From a virus, in IMG/VR virus record IMGVR_UViG_3300030103_004682, positions 1,874 through 34,669 of that record: a stretch of DNA of 32,796 bases; one strand, 5' to 3'. The stretch's first letter is position 1. Every line of letters starts with the position of its first letter. A program made the position numbers and the translations under genes. This document shows positions 9,043-14,607 of the stretch, piece after piece. Below the pieces are notes generated by a model, which searched no databases, was not told the DNA's origin, and saw only the letters and a program-made list of their open reading frames with translations.

Positions 9043-9967
9043 AATCAGTTATCGTAGGTATATTAAAAGGGTTGAACTGTCCTAGACCGCCTCCCGATAA
9101 AGGCGAAGGTGCTAGTCCTGATGTAGGCGTCTGCATTTGAGGTATTGTTTGTGCAGGCATCATAAATTGCTGCCCCATGTTACCAAACAGGCCTCCTAGA
9201 CCACCGCTTTGTAATAAACCAAGAGCTGCCGCTTGTGGGCTGATTCCGGGCTCTGCTTTGTAAGTGGTTTGCGCAAATCCTGTTGGCAACATGCCTAACA
9301 TGCCTTGTAGTGTCTGTAATCTTTGTCTTGGCTCTAGTGCAGCTCTTTGTGCTGCATCAAACGTAGCGTCAAACCCTGCTTGTTGTAACCCTCTGCCTAA
9401 CGAACCGAGTCCAGTTAGCGCATTTATTTGATTAATAATTCCTTGTTGTCCTGTTGTTGCTAGTCTGCTCAATCCTGTTCCAGCTGTTTGCGCTGCTCTT
9501 TGAGCTCCTTCAAAGCCTCTCGATCTTATAGCTCCTATCTTTTCAGCTAATCCTCTACCCAAAGCTCTTTCTCTTTCAGACTCCATAAGTCTGCCACGAG
9601 AACCACCAAAAGCACCTGCTTTAACAGCATCAGCTCTATCACGGACTCCTTGTACGTCAGCTCTTTCTGTTAGATCGCTTATGGTTTGTTGTACAACTGC
9701 GTCTTCGTACGGGTTGTAAAAGTCTCTTGCTCCTTGTGGACCAAAGAAACCTGCTGCTTGTTGTATAAAAGGTTGAAACTGACCCAAACCGCCAGCAGCT
9801 AATCTAGCTTGTTCCTCTAACGGATCAAAGCCAGCTATTTGTTTTTGTGCTATAGGTGTTGGTGCAGCGGCTAAATCAAACGCGGACTCTAAAAAGTCCC
9901 TACGCATTTTTGCGGCTAACGGATCTTCCTGTCTAACAACGGTTGTTGGATTTAAAAAAGCTGCCAT
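9029..9967 (-). CDS. Virion protein, probable internal/ejection protein (312 aa)
   Basis: A late structural protein. After an N-terminal segment (FLNPTTVVRQED) there is a long Ala/Arg-rich helical domain with YNPYEDAVVQQTISDL at about 80-95, AGAFGGSRGRLMESERERAL at about 113-132 and a further helix IRSRGFEGAQRAAQTAG. I recall this pattern from many marine podovirus virion proteins, but no enzymatic activity is implied. The C-terminal third is Gly/Met/Pro-rich and low complexity. The gene starts one nucleotide inside the stop of the 416-aa gene (TAATG), so the two are translationally coupled. It lies where T7-like phages carry gp14/gp15 core proteins, which is the basis for the role suggested. 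Confidence 0.68.
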   Translation of the reverse strand: MAAFLNPTTVVRQEDPLAAKMRRDFLESAFDLAAAPTPIAQKQIAGFDPLEEQARLAAGGLGQFQPFIQQAAGFFGPQGARDFYNPYEDAVVQQTISDLTERADVQGVRDRADAVKAGAFGGSRGRLMESERERALGRGLAEKIGAIRSRGFEGAQRAAQTAGTGLSRLATTGQQGIINQINALTGLGSLGRGLQQAGFDATFDAAQRAALEPRQRLQTLQGMLGMLPTGFAQTTYKAEPGISPQAAALGLLQSGGLGGLFGNMGQQFMMPAQTIPQMQTPTSGLAPSPLSGGGLGQFNPFNIPTITDYELA

Positions 9968-11217
9968 TACGCCATCTGCTCCGCTTGTTTCATTAATTTA
10001 TATAGGTTTCTTGCACCTAAAACTTGTGTTGCTGGTCTGGTCATAACAAACTCACCCGGCTCTAAGAAAGCCGGTGTTATATCTCCGGGACCATCGTCCA
10101 TGCCGCCTTTTTTGTAACCTTTTATATTGCCGTTTTGTTTAATACTAGCTATGCCTTCTAATAAACCGCCCTCTTCCATTGTAGTAGGTTTTACGTTTGC
10201 GTATTGTGCACCTTCAATAAGAGCGGGTTGTAGATTACCTATTCTGTAACTAGGCATGTTTTCTAATTGTTCTGGTGAGTATCCAAAAGCGGCTGCTCCT
10301 GTAGGCACAACATCTGCTGGACTTCTGTCAGGAGAGTCTAATAATTTTTTAAGAAGCATAAAGTTAGCGAGGCCGCCTAAACCGCCCATGCCGCCACCCA
10401 TGCCCATGCCGCCACCAAACATTGCAGCTGCTGTGTTGTTTCCTAAAATACCTTTAGTGGCATCTTCTAACGTATCGTCTAGTCCCTGTAGTTTTAATCT
10501 TCCCCCTATTTGTTTTCCAAGAGGTGAAGCTAAAATTTTTCCTAATGGGCTATCTGAATCTACTAAATTACCTAAAACTCCTTTGATACCACCGGACTCT
10601 CCTTGTAAACCTTTTACAATATCCATGCCGATAGACTGTCTTAATGGAGCGCCTCCCCCAAGTCTAGTGGGGTCTGCTGGTCCAACAAAATTTGGATCAA
10701 ATATACTCATGCCCTCTTTTGTAAACCCTCTAGTGGCTCCTTGAGCTAGTGCACCTAAACCTGCACCTAACGCTGCGTCACCTAAATAGTCTTTTGGTTT
10801 TTCTCCACTTAATAATCCTTGTAGTCCTGCGCCAACTGCGCCGGATATGATTGGTCCTCCGGGAACAAAAGCAGCAGCTATAGGCGCTAACGGCGCTAGT
10901 TTCTTACCTAAACTTTTTAATCCTGATTTATCTGCAAAACTTTCTAGTCCTTTGGTTACTTTTTTAAGTAATTTACCTACAAAAAACTCTGGCTGCCCTG
11001 TTATTGGATTTATTTTCATAGCCGGTGAGCCGACTACAAACTCTTCTGGATTGACTTGAAACTCTCTAAATTGATCGTAGAGCATCTTGCGCAGTTCTGG
11101 GTTGGCTTCTAATATGCCTCTTGGTACAACGGTTTCCCCCGTTGCCACGTGAGCTATATGATCGTCTTCAAAACGACCTAAGCCTTTCGCTATGTTTAGT
11201 GACTCTTGTAACTGCAT
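9967..11217 (-). CDS. Gly/Ala-rich virion protein with tail-protein GE(T/F)V motifs (416 aa)
   Basis: A probable internal or tail-associated virion protein. The N-terminus has HVATGETVVPRGIL; the centre is hydrophobic and Gly/Ala-rich (IAAAFVPGGPIISGAVGAG, then DAALGAGLGALAQGA) with a Gly/Met run around residue 265. The C-terminus has KKGGMDDGPGD, PAFLEPGEFVMTR and LGARNLYKLMKQAEQ. The PGEFV-type motif also occurs in phage tape-measure and tail proteins. The hydrophobic middle suggests membrane insertion during ejection (inference). The start was set to ATG 11217 because GAGGG lies just upstream (11221-11225). A longer TTG-started version from 11235 is possible but weaker. The 58 nt upstream, to the lysozyme stop, hold no feature I can support. 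Confidence 0.68.
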   Translation of the reverse strand: MQLQESLNIAKGLGRFEDDHIAHVATGETVVPRGILEANPELRKMLYDQFREFQVNPEEFVVGSPAMKINPITGQPEFFVGKLLKKVTKGLESFADKSGLKSLGKKLAPLAPIAAAFVPGGPIISGAVGAGLQGLLSGEKPKDYLGDAALGAGLGALAQGATRGFTKEGMSIFDPNFVGPADPTRLGGGAPLRQSIGMDIVKGLQGESGGIKGVLGNLVDSDSPLGKILASPLGKQIGGRLKLQGLDDTLEDATKGILGNNTAAAMFGGGMGMGGGMGGLGGLANFMLLKKLLDSPDRSPADVVPTGAAAFGYSPEQLENMPSYRIGNLQPALIEGAQYANVKPTTMEEGGLLEGIASIKQNGNIKGYKKGGMDDGPGDITPAFLEPGEFVMTRPATQVLGARNLYKLMKQAEQMA

Positions 11218-11275
11218 AGTCCCTCGTTTAAACAATTCCTATTGTATGTGCAAATTTATTCTACTGCCACTATTT

Positions 11276-11722
11276 TTACGAATAAACGTGCCAGTCGTTA
11301 CCGTTAAAAAGTTCTGCTTCAGCGTTTCTTCTGCGCACTAAACCTTTCAAAACCTTGCCGTTGGCCTTGTTCCATCGTTTTATCTGCTCTGCTACGTCGT
11401 CGTACGCGCCTTTGTTCAAGACTTTTCTTAACGTAGAAGTTTTTAAGTTCGTTGGTCCTAGGTTATAGGTCCATGCTACAAGGGCATCAAACTGGTTTTG
11501 TTCTAACGGTACGTCAATAAGATCTTCGACGTATTCTTCAAATTCCTCTAGGTCCTTGGCTAACAGTTCTTCTGCTTGATGCTGCGATATCTTCATACCC
11601 TCGACCACGTTTTTAGTTGTGCCGTAGCCTATTGTCAACACGCCAGCAGAACACAAATAACTTTCTAGCTCGCAACCTTCAAAGTGTTTTATCAAATCTA
11701 TGCCGTTTTGCGATATCTTCAT
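11276..11722 (-). CDS. Endolysin, T4-type lysozyme (glycoside hydrolase family 24)
   Basis: Muramidase that cleaves the cell-wall glycan for lysis. At 148 aa it is the usual length of family 24 phage lysozymes. The catalytic triad is readable as Glu15 (KHFEGCE), Cys24 (SYLCSAG) and Thr30 (GVLTIGYGTT), with the same 9- and 6-residue spacing as Glu11-Asp20-Thr26 of T4 lysozyme. Cys replaces Asp, as in phage P1 Lyz. The core NQFDALVAWTYNLG and the C-terminal GLVRRRNAEAELF are also typical. There is no signal peptide or SAR segment, so export should need a holin. It overlaps the o-spanin stop by 4 nt and has an ideal Shine-Dalgarno. Confidence 0.97.
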   Translation of the reverse strand: MKISQNGIDLIKHFEGCELESYLCSAGVLTIGYGTTKNVVEGMKISQHQAEELLAKDLEEFEEYVEDLIDVPLEQNQFDALVAWTYNLGPTNLKTSTLRKVLNKGAYDDVAEQIKRWNKANGKVLKGLVRRRNAEAELFNGNDWHVYS

Positions 11723-12096
11723 TTTGCCTCCTTGGTTGTAACTTTTCTGTAGTACACAACAACCTCTTTGAGTTCGTTGATGTAACGTTTAAGTTCTTGC
11801 ATATTGTAAGACATGAGTTCGTAGTCTGGTATAGACATAGCAACAAAAACAACTCTGCCTTCTTCCTTTTTTAGTTTGTCTAAGAACTCATCGATGTTCT
11901 TCTCAGATACTACATACCAGTACGGTTCTTTTAAATCTATACCTCTAGGCAACATAGGCTGTGCTATCTGCCTATCTATTGGTTTAGATATGACGTCTAC
12001 TTGTTTAGGAATCAGGCTGCAACTGTAGACCGTCATTAAGACGATCAATGCTACGGCTGTCTGCTTCAATACTGTCGAATACATCTTTAGTGCCAT
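11719..12096 (-). CDS. Outer-membrane spanin (Rz1-like lipoprotein)
   Basis: A probable o-spanin, the outer-membrane subunit that works with the Rz-like i-spanin to fuse membranes in the last step of lysis. It has an N-terminal signal sequence with a hydrophobic core (about residues 12-21) and a lipobox-like VYSC with Cys at residue 26. Tyr at -2 is unusual. The rest is a soluble helical periplasmic domain ending YRKVTTKEAK. At 125 aa it is longer than lambda Rz1. The first 92 nt lie inside the i-spanin gene in another frame, the classic Rz/Rz1 arrangement, which supports the call more than sequence does. An alternative start is the Met at residue 5 (12084). Confidence 0.8.
   Translation of the reverse strand: MALKMYSTVLKQTAVALIVLMTVYSCSLIPKQVDVISKPIDRQIAQPMLPRGIDLKEPYWYVVSEKNIDEFLDKLKKEEGRVVFVAMSIPDYELMSYNMQELKRYINELKEVVVYYRKVTTKEAK
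11727..11733 (-). promoter_or_regulatory. Consensus Shine-Dalgarno for lysozyme
   Basis: AAGGAGG on the minus strand, four bases before the lysozyme ATG and inside the o-spanin coding end. It is one of the two strongest ribosome sites in the window, suggesting high, independently initiated translation of endolysin. Confidence 0.85.
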
Positions 12097-12397
12097 TGTT
12101 TACTCTAGTTTCTATAAGTCCGGGTTTAGCTGCGGCTAGCTTACTTAGATTGTGTCGTTTGAAGATATCTAAGTATCTAGACATCTCTGCCTCTATTTCT
12201 TGGTTGCGTGACTGTATGGCTAGTAGCCCTTCGGTCTGCACTTTAAAATCAGATTGCAAAGATTCTATCGCAGCTCTTTGTTCTTGGTCCCTCAACTCAA
12301 AAGCTTGGTTGAGTGAAGCCAGTCTCGAGTTCTGGCTCCATAGAAAGTATAGGGCTATAGCTAATACCCCTACGACTCCTAATAATATTCTACTCAC
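12005..12397 (-). CDS. Inner-membrane spanin (Rz-like)
   Basis: An i-spanin: an N-terminal uncleaved transmembrane anchor (residues about 4-20, LLGVVGVLAIALYFLW) followed by a long periplasmic coiled coil (about 25-90, rich in Q, E, R and L). The C-terminal part has KPGLIETRVNNGTKDVFDSI, a pattern seen in Rz-like proteins. At 130 aa it is of typical size. It begins in an ATGA overlap with the 221-aa gene and contains the start of the o-spanin. Lysis gene order is i-spanin, o-spanin, endolysin, without an obvious holin next to them. Holin candidates lie at 16488-18003. Confidence 0.85.
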   Translation of the reverse strand: MSRILLGVVGVLAIALYFLWSQNSRLASLNQAFELRDQEQRAAIESLQSDFKVQTEGLLAIQSRNQEIEAEMSRYLDIFKRHNLSKLAAAKPGLIETRVNNGTKDVFDSIEADSRSIDRLNDGLQLQPDS

Positions 12398-13059
12398 TCT
12401 TCGTATAAGTTATTAAATGTTATCAGCGAATCCAAATAACTTTCGTGCCCCTCAGCTGAATGTAAATGTTGCGACGGAGCAAAGTCCGGCGCCCCCTGTC
12501 CTGTAACCCAAAGTGCTGGGCTAGTCGCTCGCACTCTGTTGTTTGGTAAAGCAACCATGTTGCCTTTCCATTTACAGTCTTCAGTAATATAAAGTAAATG
12601 CGATTGCTTGTGTTGCGCTGGGCAATCAGCTATCGCGTTATTGGTGTAGTCAACGGTAAACAAATACTTACCTGTGTAGAACTCGCCATCGATCTTACAT
12701 TGCCAAGGACTAGAGCTGACTCTGTCCATGGTAACAATAGAATGATCTCTAGACTCGCAGTCCCATGGTTGTGCTAAATGATCTTCCATGGGTTCTGGCC
12801 ACTCGTCTACGGGTATATCTGCTATTAGCGCTTGTATTGGCATACGTGCCCACATAGCACCACCGTGTATGTTTTTATCAGGATCATCTTCTTCAAATCC
12901 TGTAAAGACCACTTGAAAACTTAACGACCTATCTGGAATTGTGTTCACCGCTATAGCCAAGGCGTGTAGGTACTCGCCGTGGTATCTTAGATGATTAGCG
13001 GTAAACTCCCTTCTTACCCAACACGGAAAGTGTGGGATATTACTAATCAGATGTGCCAC
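12394..13059 (-). CDS. Conserved phage protein of unknown function, 221-aa paralogue
   Basis: I do not recognise a named family. It is clearly a paralogue of the 226-aa protein at 30925-31605; by eye well over half the residues match. Blocks shared by both: CWVRRE near the N-terminus, HGGAMWARMPI, EWPEPM followed by AQPWDC, KYLFTVDY, PAQHKQSH, VALPNNRVR and TGQGAPDF. Many conserved His, Asp, Cys and Trp residues suggest a metal site or enzyme-like fold, but no catalytic motif can be named. There is no signal peptide or membrane segment. The start is GTG at 13059, 3 nt after the 43-aa gene, and the 226-aa copy also starts with GTG. Its end overlaps the i-spanin start (ATGA). Confidence 0.85.
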   Translation of the reverse strand: MAHLISNIPHFPCWVRREFTANHLRYHGEYLHALAIAVNTIPDRSLSFQVVFTGFEEDDPDKNIHGGAMWARMPIQALIADIPVDEWPEPMEDHLAQPWDCESRDHSIVTMDRVSSSPWQCKIDGEFYTGKYLFTVDYTNNAIADCPAQHKQSHLLYITEDCKWKGNMVALPNNRVRATSPALWVTGQGAPDFAPSQHLHSAEGHESYLDSLITFNNLYEE

Positions 13060-13062
13060 TCG

Positions 13063-13194
13063 TTATCTTCTTTTCTTTCCGCCTTTTTTAGCGTATTTAG
13101 CTTTTTTAACCTTTCCGCCTTTTCTCATGCCTTTAGCTTTTTTCATTACTCCGCCTTTTCTCATACCTTTGGCTTTTTTCATCATTCCCGGCAT
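13063..13194 (-). CDS. 43-aa Lys/Gly/Met repeat protein
   Basis: A very small gene that simple length cut-offs miss. It starts at ATG 13194 and reads MPGMMKKAKGMRKGG, then repeats KKAKGMRKGG, and ends KKGGKKRR. About 20 of 43 residues are Lys or Arg and none is acidic. The repeat resembles the KSKGMKNGG units of the 110-aa protein at 31606-31938, and both genes sit directly upstream of a 221/226-aa paralogue. A good Shine-Dalgarno (13201-13207) lies six bases upstream. It is probably a nucleic-acid-binding or virion-packaged basic peptide (inference). Confidence 0.8.
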   Translation of the reverse strand: MPGMMKKAKGMRKGGVMKKAKGMRKGGKVKKAKYAKKGGKKRR

Positions 13195-13196
13195 AT

Positions 13197-13487
13197 CTAT
13201 CTCCTTTTTTTCTTTGCAGAAGTTTTACGTTTTTTCTTCGTTGCAAAAGTTTTAACATTTGTTGGTTTACCACCAACCCCTTGAGCTTTCGCTCGTTTAC
13301 GCTTTACAGCGCTTGCCCGTTGCGCTTTTGTCATAGACATAGCTTTTGAACGCGGCACACATTTCGGGTAGCCTTTCTTTTTAGTAGACGCTTTCTTACG
13401 TCCACACTTAGCAAAGCCACCTTTCTTGTTCTTTCTTCCAATATCGACCCAGTCTTCTTGGAACCACTTTTTTAAACCGGTGGCCAT
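13197..13487 (-). CDS. Small basic protein with CG...CVP-SKA motif (96 aa)
   Basis: A highly basic protein (about 35 of 96 residues Lys/Arg, three acidic). The N-terminus is WFQEDWVDIG, then FAKCGRKKA, GYPKCVPRSKAMSMTKAQRA, with Cys28 and Cys43, and a Lys-rich tail. The N-terminal half aligns with the 147-aa protein at 31978-32421 (NWLRIG, CG, RCLPESKARSLSKSERAA), so they are paralogues. I recall this domain in many marine phages as an uncharacterised conserved protein. It may bind DNA or RNA (inference from charge). It begins in the stop of the 135-aa gene and is separated from the 43-aa start by 2 nt. Confidence 0.85.
   Translation of the reverse strand: MATGLKKWFQEDWVDIGRKNKKGGFAKCGRKKASTKKKGYPKCVPRSKAMSMTKAQRASAVKRKRAKAQGVGGKPTNVKTFATKKKRKTSAKKKRR
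13201..13207 (-). promoter_or_regulatory. Shine-Dalgarno for the 43-aa gene
   Basis: AAAGGAG on the minus strand, six bases before ATG 13194, at the 3' end of the 96-aa gene. It decides that the tiny downstream ORF is translated. Confidence 0.75.
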
Positions 13488-13894
13488 TATCTATATCCGC
13501 CACCACGTTTTTTATATGTTCTAACTAACCAAGCGTTTGCGTATGCACTAGGGTACACGTCAAACTTCTTTTTAGCCTCTGCTTTTACTCTAGAGTACAA
13601 AGCTGGGTTAGTTGGCGTAGGGCCACTTTTCTTTTTAGATTTTTTCTTTTTTACCTTGCCGCCTTTTTTTAATTTTAAAGCACTTAAAGATTTAGCCTGA
13701 CCTGCATGTAATTTACTGGCTTTTTTCAAACCTTTAATTACTTTTTTAACAATCTTTTTCCTGTCTTTGCTTTGTATTTTTTTAGGGTCTAAAGATTTAG
13801 CTTGACCTGCATGTAACTTACTGGCTTTTTTCAAACCTTTAATTACTTTGTCGACTACCTTCTTTCTACCTTTATTACCTATTCTAACTGCCAT
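13487..13894 (-). CDS. Lys-rich protein with internal duplication and YPSAYAN motif (135 aa)
   Basis: A basic protein (about 45 of 135 residues Lys/Arg). The segment KVIKGLKKASKLHAGQAKSL occurs twice (about residues 16-35 and 51-70), separated by a linker. A poly-Lys stretch follows (about 76-89), then a C-terminal domain NPALYSRVKAEAKKKF, VYPSAYANAWLVRTYKKRGG. The C-terminal YPSAYAN motif is shared with the 77-aa protein at 32421-32654, and the HAGQAK motif with the 40-aa protein at 30806-30928 (SRLHAKQAKQ). It thus looks like a fusion of two modules that are separate genes in cassette B. It starts directly after the stop of the 94-aa gene. Confidence 0.82.
   Translation of the reverse strand: MAVRIGNKGRKKVVDKVIKGLKKASKLHAGQAKSLDPKKIQSKDRKKIVKKVIKGLKKASKLHAGQAKSLSALKLKKGGKVKKKKSKKKSGPTPTNPALYSRVKAEAKKKFDVYPSAYANAWLVRTYKKRGGGYR
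13684..13850 (-). repeat. Intragenic direct duplication, about 63 nt at 105-nt period
   Basis: Two nearly identical copies (about 13684-13746 and 13789-13850) encode the repeated KVIKGLKKASKLHAGQAKSL segment of the 135-aa protein. They are so similar at the DNA level that this duplication looks younger than the one behind cassettes A and B. Confidence 0.85.
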
Positions 13895-14179
13895 CTAGCA
13901 CCTCCACCTTCGTCTAGCTTGTCTTAATCTTGAGTTTGGATTCTTTGCTGCTTTAGGGAACTTCTTCATCTGTCCAGCAGATCTAGCACAATACGACTTA
14001 CGTCTTTTCGCTGCTTTGCTGCCTTTCTTTACTTTACCTGTTACAGCTGTTTTTAATTTACTCCCCGGGTTTAGTTTACGGTAGGCTTTGACGCCAGCCT
14101 TTGTCATACCTGCCCCTGACTTCGTAGGACGGAAGTTCTTCTTGTTCCTAGCAGGCATCTTTGCCTTTTTTCTAGGCAT
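13895..14179 (-). CDS. Very basic phage protein with KSYCARS...ARRRWRC (94 aa)
   Basis: About 34 of 94 residues are Lys/Arg and there is no Asp or Glu. Conserved-looking blocks are SGAGMTKAGVKAYRKLNPGS, KLKTAVTGKVK, KRRKSYCARSAGQMKKFPKA and the end NPNSRLRQARRRWRC. I recall such sequences as a phage domain of unknown function (perhaps DUF6321), not checked. Two Cys residues (64 and the last residue, 94) are shared with the truncated paralogue at 32655-32796. A protamine-like or DNA-binding role is possible from charge alone. Its start overlaps the end of the 34-aa ORF by 8 nt. Confidence 0.85.
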   Translation of the reverse strand: MPRKKAKMPARNKKNFRPTKSGAGMTKAGVKAYRKLNPGSKLKTAVTGKVKKGSKAAKRRKSYCARSAGQMKKFPKAAKNPNSRLRQARRRWRC

Positions 14180-14276
14180 AAATAGTCTTCTTCCTACGAC
14201 CTTTCATAACCTTACCACACCCTCGGTGGTTGCGTTTCTTGGTCGTTTTAGCTAACTGTGCTCTCGTAATTGCCAT
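14172..14276 (-). CDS. 34-aa basic peptide with RGCGKVM motif
   Basis: A tiny ORF that fills the gap between the 109-aa and 94-aa genes: MAITRAQLAKTTKK, then NHRGCGKVMKGRRKKT and the end IYA. The RGCGKVM...RRK motif also forms the C-terminus of the 147-aa protein at 31978-32421 (ARGCGKVMNNKRKVT), and a looser form ends the 77-aa protein (RGQGIVMRAR). The ATG lies 1 nt past the 109-aa stop, and its own stop overlaps the next gene by 8 nt. The Shine-Dalgarno is weak, so it may rely on coupling. Motif sharing and tight packing are the evidence that it is real. Confidence 0.72.
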   Translation of the reverse strand: MAITRAQLAKTTKKRNHRGCGKVMKGRRKKTIYA

Positions 14277-14277
14277 T

Positions 14278-14607
14278 TTATAAATATACCTGCGAACCTT
14301 TTTTAGTCTGTACAAAAACTGTACCAACTGATGCAGTTCCTTTCAAGCCTCGTTCTTCTTCTGGGGCTGCATCTATATTGTACCAGCCAAATCCTGTCCA
14401 AACCTGTAAAGAGTTTACAGTAGTATTCCATATAATACTTCCGGGATTAAAAATGGCGTTGTTTCTTTCCGTTGTTGTAAACTGATCGGTGTTGCTTGGA
14501 TCAAACTCACCTAAGTTAATTTCTAATATTCTTATCAGACGATTGTATAAATCTACGCTTATCTCTGTGGTTGCAACCGGTAGTCTGGTTGGTAAAAGCT
14601 TGGCCAT
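14278..14607 (-). CDS. Small conserved phage protein next to tail nozzle (109 aa)
   Basis: An unrecognised protein of 109 aa. The N-terminus has a helical segment (TEISVDLYNRLIRILEINL), the middle reads NNAIFNPGSIIWNTTVNSLQ then VWTGFGWYN, and the end is beta-like (GTASVGTVFVQTKKG). The pattern of a short helix plus a W-rich beta domain resembles small fibre- or tail-associated proteins of marine phages. It is coupled to the nozzle gene by a 1-nt TAATG overlap, so a role in tail assembly or decoration is a fair inference. Confidence 0.72.
   Translation of the reverse strand: MAKLLPTRLPVATTEISVDLYNRLIRILEINLGEFDPSNTDQFTTTERNNAIFNPGSIIWNTTVNSLQVWTGFGWYNIDAAPEEERGLKGTASVGTVFVQTKKGSQVYL

Larger units (their letters stand above)
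12394..14276 (-). repeat. Cassette A: copy of a duplicated small-gene block
   Basis: On the minus strand, 5' to 3', the genes are a 34-aa RGCGKVM protein, a 94-aa KSYCARS protein, a 135-aa YPSAYAN protein, a 96-aa CG/CVP-SKA protein, a 43-aa KGM-GG repeat protein and a 221-aa protein. The last five families recur in the same order and orientation in cassette B (30806-32796). The duplication is old: relations are clear at the protein level, but lengths and flanking motifs differ. Confidence 0.8.

Noticed and set aside
10256-10744. Plus-strand 162-aa Pro/Ser-rich open frame
   Set aside because: Antisense to the Gly/Ala-rich 416-aa gene; its composition is what the complement of Gly/Met codons gives, and no domain is seen.
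11218-11235. TTG-started longer version of the 416-aa protein
   Set aside because: The ATG at 11217 has GAGGG just upstream, whereas the TTG has poor spacing to any Shine-Dalgarno.
11218-11275. Possible promoter in the gap between lysozyme and the 416-aa gene
   Set aside because: A TACAAT-like box is present, but no matching -35 at a sensible distance was seen; AT-rich sequence gives such boxes by chance.
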